Origin: Blautia sp. MSJ-9
Lineage (GTDB): Bacteria; Bacillota; Clostridia; Lachnospirales; Lachnospiraceae
Assembly (NCBI RefSeq): GCF_018919065.1
Contig: NZ_JAHLQG010000018.1
Span: 1 to 64,000 of the forward strand
DNA: 64,000 nucleotides
Direction of reading: 5' to 3'
Each line of letters opens with the position of its first letter. Position 1 is the first letter of the stretch. The notes under the pieces are model-generated. The model saw nothing but the letters and a program-made list of their open reading frames with translations, was not told where the DNA came from and searched no databases. Position numbers and translations under genes: made by a program. Of this stretch, positions 60,975 to 64,000 are shown one piece after another.

Positions 60975-61910
60975 ATGAGCTTATATTCAGTGGTTGTTCC
61001 TGTATATAATTCTGAACATACACTGGGAGAACTATATACCCGATTAGAGAAAGTATTCCGAGAGACTCTGAAAGAAGATTTTGAACTGATCCTTGTAGAC
61101 GATGGGTCAAAAGATAGATCCTTTGAAATAATGAAAGAACTTCGAGAAAAAGACCATAGGGTTCGTATTATACAGATGGCACGAAATTTCGGACAGCATC
61201 CAGCACTTTTGTGTGGATTTGCTCACGTAAAGGGAGAATTCGTGGTGACTATGGACGATGACCTTCAGCATCAGCCTGAGGAACTTCCGAAAATGGTAAG
61301 AACCATGCAGGAGAGACCGGATGTAGATGTTATTATCGCAAGTTATGAAGGCAGAAAGCATGGTCCGATCCGTAAACTGGGAACAAAGTTCTCTGTATGG
61401 GCAACTTCCAAGATGCTTGGAAAGGACCCGGATCTGCAGATCACCAGCTACAGACTGATCCGCAGATTTCTTGTAGATGCAATGGTAAAGACAAACACTT
61501 ATCTGCCACAGATCGGAAATCTTCTGATCCGTAGTTCGAACCGCATCATCAATGTTCCGGTTCAGCATGCAGAAAGGGCTTACGGCAAGAGCGGCTATTC
61601 CCTGAAACGATTAGTCAAAGATCTGATGTACGATATCACTACACATACTGCATTTCCACTTCTCCTTGTGAGAAATATCGGAATTGCAAGTTTTCTGGTA
61701 AGTGTGATAATGGCAATTTATTATCTGGTGAGATACTTTACACTTGGAATCTCTGTACAGGGATGGACTTCACTGATGCTGGTTATGCTGGCATTTTTTG
61801 GACTTATCCTGTTATCCATCGGAATTATGGGAATCTATTTAATGAACATTCTGAATGAAGCGAAGAAAATGCCTCATTACGTAATACGTCAGGAGGACAC
61901 AGACGAATAA
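60975..61910 (+). CDS. ArnC/DPM1-like undecaprenyl-phosphate glycosyltransferase (GT2)
   Basis: About 311 residues from the ATG at 60975 (AAGGAAAGGG upstream); ATG 60951 is an alternative. The GT2 domain (~5-225) has VVVPVYNSEHTLGEL, the DDGS metal/nucleotide motif LILVDDGSKDRS near 38, MARNFGQHPALLCGF near 67 and the DDDLQHQPEE near 92. Two C-terminal membrane helices (~230-255 and 265-295) match the ArnC/GtrB layout. It should transfer a sugar from a nucleotide donor to undecaprenyl phosphate on the inner membrane face. Its ATG-to-TAATG junction with the next gene shows tight coupling. Confidence 0.9.
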   Translation: MSLYSVVVPVYNSEHTLGELYTRLEKVFRETLKEDFELILVDDGSKDRSFEIMKELREKDHRVRIIQMARNFGQHPALLCGFAHVKGEFVVTMDDDLQHQPEELPKMVRTMQERPDVDVIIASYEGRKHGPIRKLGTKFSVWATSKMLGKDPDLQITSYRLIRRFLVDAMVKTNTYLPQIGNLLIRSSNRIINVPVQHAERAYGKSGYSLKRLVKDLMYDITTHTAFPLLLVRNIGIASFLVSVIMAIYYLVRYFTLGISVQGWTSLMLVMLAFFGLILLSIGIMGIYLMNILNEAKKMPHYVIRQEDTDE

Positions 61911-62875
61911 TGACGAAAGAAATTGGCGGATATTTCCAGTTGGAAGAGATGCCGGGTGAGGAATACTATACAGATCTATATAGAGTAAATCTTGGAAGGA
62001 CAGCTCTGCTGTGGATTCTGGAGAGCCGCAGATGTAAGAAGATCATTCTGCCTTATTTTCTGTGTGAATCAGTAGTACATACCTGCAGTGAGAATCAGAT
62101 AGAGACAGAATTTTATCATCTGGATGAGAAACTGGAGGTTCAGTATCCGAAAGGACAGCTCCCGGAGGGAGTATACCTGTATTTAGTCAGTTACTATGGC
62201 CAGCTTTCAGACGACAGGATTCTGGAATATAAGAAGCTTTACGGAAATATCATTGTGGACCATACTCATGCATTTTTTCAGAGACCACTGAAAGGTATTG
62301 ACACTCTTTATTCCTGCAGGAAATTCTGGGGTGTCAGTGATGGTGCTTATCTGTCAACAGATACCAAACTGACAGAGAACAATACACCGGATTATTCCGC
62401 GGATCGTATGAAACATATCCTTGGACGTTATGAGCAGGATGCAGGAACTTATTATAAAGATATGCTTGCAAATGCAGCAAAATATGAAGGTATGGAGCTC
62501 CGGCAGATGTCCAGGCTTACGCAGAATCTGCTGAAAGCTGTGGACTATGAGACAGCAAAAGCGAAGAGAGAAGAGAATTACCGGATACTGAGTGAACTGC
62601 TTCCATCAGAGAACATTTTCAATCAGATCATTCCGGAGGGACCTTTTGCCTATCCGTATTTTCACGCCAATGGTATGGAACTTCGCAGACGCCTTGCGGC
62701 AAAGAAGATTTTTGTGCCGACTTACTGGAAGAATATCCTTGAGAGCTGTGAAAGAGACAGTCTGGAATATACCTGGGCAGCTGATATTCTGCCTCTGCCC
62801 TGCGACCAGCGTTACGGAGCGGAGGATATGAAATATATGGCAGCTGTTGTCAGAGAATGTGAGGAATTAGAATGA
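61910..62875 (+). CDS. DegT/DnrJ-like PLP-fold protein, role unknown
   Basis: A 321-residue protein. The start ATG overlaps the stop of the glycosyltransferase gene (TAATG). The sequence follows the DegT/DnrJ/EryC1 aminotransferase outline weakly: NLGRTALLWIL near 23, IILPYFLCESVVHTC near 43, VDHTHAFFQRP near 122, and YSCRKFWGVSDGAYL near 140, in which the Lys (RKF) takes the place of the PLP-binding lysine. The middle (~170-235) is helical and the C-terminus differs from classical members; the usual GEGG loop is not seen. It may be a sugar aminotransferase or a diverged, non-catalytic relative. It lies in an operon with the ATP-grasp gene, 4-bp overlap. Confidence 0.65.
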   Translation: MTKEIGGYFQLEEMPGEEYYTDLYRVNLGRTALLWILESRRCKKIILPYFLCESVVHTCSENQIETEFYHLDEKLEVQYPKGQLPEGVYLYLVSYYGQLSDDRILEYKKLYGNIIVDHTHAFFQRPLKGIDTLYSCRKFWGVSDGAYLSTDTKLTENNTPDYSADRMKHILGRYEQDAGTYYKDMLANAAKYEGMELRQMSRLTQNLLKAVDYETAKAKREENYRILSELLPSENIFNQIIPEGPFAYPYFHANGMELRRRLAAKKIFVPTYWKNILESCERDSLEYTWAADILPLPCDQRYGAEDMKYMAAVVRECEELE

Positions 62876-64000
62876 AACATAAAGTGCTGATCCTGGGTAC
62901 ACTTGGAGAATTTACAGAACTGGTCAGAAAAGCGAAAGCAAGAGGCTATGAGACGATTGTGTGTGACGGTTATCCGGATGGTATTGCAAGAGAGTATGCA
63001 GATAAGGACTACACGATCCCTGTAACAGATATCGATGCCATTGCACAGATGTGCAGAGAAGAGAGTGTAGACGGGATCATCACATCATTCTCAGATCTGC
63101 TTCTGGAATGTATGACGAAGATTGCAGATAAAGCAGGTCTGCCCTGTTATCTGAAACCGGAACAGCTTCCCTGGTACAGAGACAAATCAGCATGCAGAGA
63201 AGTTCTTGAGAAATTGGGACTTCCCACACCGGGCTTTCGTAAAATTTCTGTAGACCTGCTGAGACAGGGTACAGAAGCGCAGCTGCAGGAGGGCATTGCC
63301 GGCCTGGAGTATCCGCTGATCAGCAAACCGCTGGATAAATATGGATCAAGAGGAATCTTTATCATCCATGACCAGAGTGAAATCAGAAGAAAAGCATTAC
63401 AGACAGCAGAGTATACAAATTGTCAGGAAATTCTGATCGAGGAGTACAATGACGGTTATGAATTTAATATGATGACCTGGGTCATGGACGGCAGAGTCAA
63501 TGTCGTAAGCATTGCAGACCGTGAGAAAACAGAAGTGGAAGAAGGAATGCTTCCGATCAGTACACGAAATGTCTATCCGTCCCGTTTTCTCACTGAGGTG
63601 GAGAAGGGTGCCACAGATGTTCTGCAGAGATACATTGGTTATACCGGACAGACGGAAGGTGCTCTGTCCATGCAGTTCTTCTGGAAACCGGGAAAAGGAA
63701 TCCAGGTATGTGAGATTGCAGGTCGTTTCTTTGGATACGAACATGAGCTGACGGACATGGTCTATGGATTCCAGATCGAAGAACTTCTGCTGGATTATCT
63801 CTATGAGAAAGAGAGAATCCGGGAAATGTTTGCAAAGCATAACCTCCATGCACCTCAGAAATACGGGGCAGTGCTGTATTTTCAGGGAAGACAGCTGCAG
63901 ATTGCAGATCAGACAGCGCCCCGCCGTCTTGCAGAAGAGAAATGTGTAGTAAAGCCTTGGATTTTTTACAAAGAAGGAGAAAAAGTGGTAGAATATGGAC
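62872..64000 (+). CDS. ATP-grasp domain protein, cut by the window end
   Basis: The ATG at 62872 overlaps the previous stop (ATGA). The frame stays open to 64000, giving 376 residues with the C-terminus missing. The N-terminus (~1-100) is a Rossmann-like pre-ATP-grasp domain (VLILGTLGEFTELVRKAKARG). The ATP-grasp fold follows with a nucleotide-binding Lys in YPLISKPLDKYGSRGI near 150 and LIEEYNDGYEFNMMTWVMDG near 188, then EIAGRFFGYE near 280. Such enzymes join a carboxylate to an amine or thiol using ATP. The context suggests it modifies the sugar or glycan made by this operon, perhaps with an amino acid; the substrates cannot be named. Confidence 0.8.
   Translation, partial: MKHKVLILGTLGEFTELVRKAKARGYETIVCDGYPDGIAREYADKDYTIPVTDIDAIAQMCREESVDGIITSFSDLLLECMTKIADKAGLPCYLKPEQLPWYRDKSACREVLEKLGLPTPGFRKISVDLLRQGTEAQLQEGIAGLEYPLISKPLDKYGSRGIFIIHDQSEIRRKALQTAEYTNCQEILIEEYNDGYEFNMMTWVMDGRVNVVSIADREKTEVEEGMLPISTRNVYPSRFLTEVEKGATDVLQRYIGYTGQTEGALSMQFFWKPGKGIQVCEIAGRFFGYEHELTDMVYGFQIEELLLDYLYEKERIREMFAKHNLHAPQKYGAVLYFQGRQLQIADQTAPRRLAEEKCVVKPWIFYKEGEKVVEYG

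Overview
The window looks like a chromosomal segment of an anaerobic, spore-forming Firmicute of the Lachnospiraceae type (Blautia/Ruminococcus-like); this is judged from gene content and protein style, with no database search. Pointers are the spore genes gpr and spoIIP, strong AGGAGG ribosome binding sites with frequent GTG/TTG starts, [4Fe-4S]-rich redox enzymes, c-di-AMP synthesis, many lipoproteins, and secreted proteins with Fn3-like or choline-binding-like repeats. No tRNA, rRNA, phage, insertion sequence or CRISPR array was recognised.

Layout. 1-9.7 kb: a small membrane protein and a large secreted repeat protein, an AgrC/AgrA-like two-component system facing a secreted target-like protein, a GAF-GGDEF diguanylate cyclase, and a YdcZ-type small transporter. 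9.7-30.1 kb: comEA and an OmpR-type response regulator, then a 14-kb redox island, then the likely partner histidine kinase, a GerMN lipoprotein and comEC. The island holds a three-subunit NAD(P)- and possibly ferredoxin-linked formate dehydrogenase, a sensory-type [FeFe] hydrogenase paired with a SpoIIE-type phosphatase, and molybdenum-cofactor genes (MOSC protein, moeA, mobB, fdhD, moaA, mobA). 30.3-34.2 kb: NAD synthesis (nadB, nadC, niaR, nadA), with a NiaR-like box lying on the nadB promoter. 34.3-43.3 kb: holA, rpsT, gpr, spoIIP, a secreted Fn3/Big2 protein, lepA, a lipoprotein and hemW, an order known from Bacillus and clostridia. 43.3-50.9 kb: uvrA with a LexA-type box inside its promoter, an mreB paralogue, recD2 and comF. 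51.1-55.3 kb: two unrecognised membrane proteins, cdaA, cdaR and an HPr protein. 55.6-59.9 kb: an L,D-transpeptidase and a GH25 lysozyme that carry similar wall-binding repeats. 60.1-64.0 kb: a small EamA transporter pair divergent from an ArnC-like glycosyltransferase, a DegT-like protein and an ATP-grasp protein cut by the window end; these resemble a lipid-linked sugar pathway.

How it fits together. The formate dehydrogenase needs bis-MGD cofactor, and the neighbouring moaA, moeA, mobA, mobB and fdhD supply part of that pathway; moaC, moaD/E and mogA are not here. The hydrogenase-phosphatase pair is probably an H2-responsive regulatory module, not a catalytic hydrogenase. comEA, comEC and comF lie in one region but the type IV pilus genes for DNA uptake do not. 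Between genes there is a 19-bp-TIR MITE-like element (two copies), a short palindromic repeat family with the core GGAGTGAACAG, and a 25-nt inverted repeat that brackets the two wall hydrolase/transpeptidase genes. The most novel-looking parts are the 60-64 kb glycan-like cluster, the hydrogenase-phosphatase pair inside the formate island, and the unknown membrane proteins in front of cdaA.
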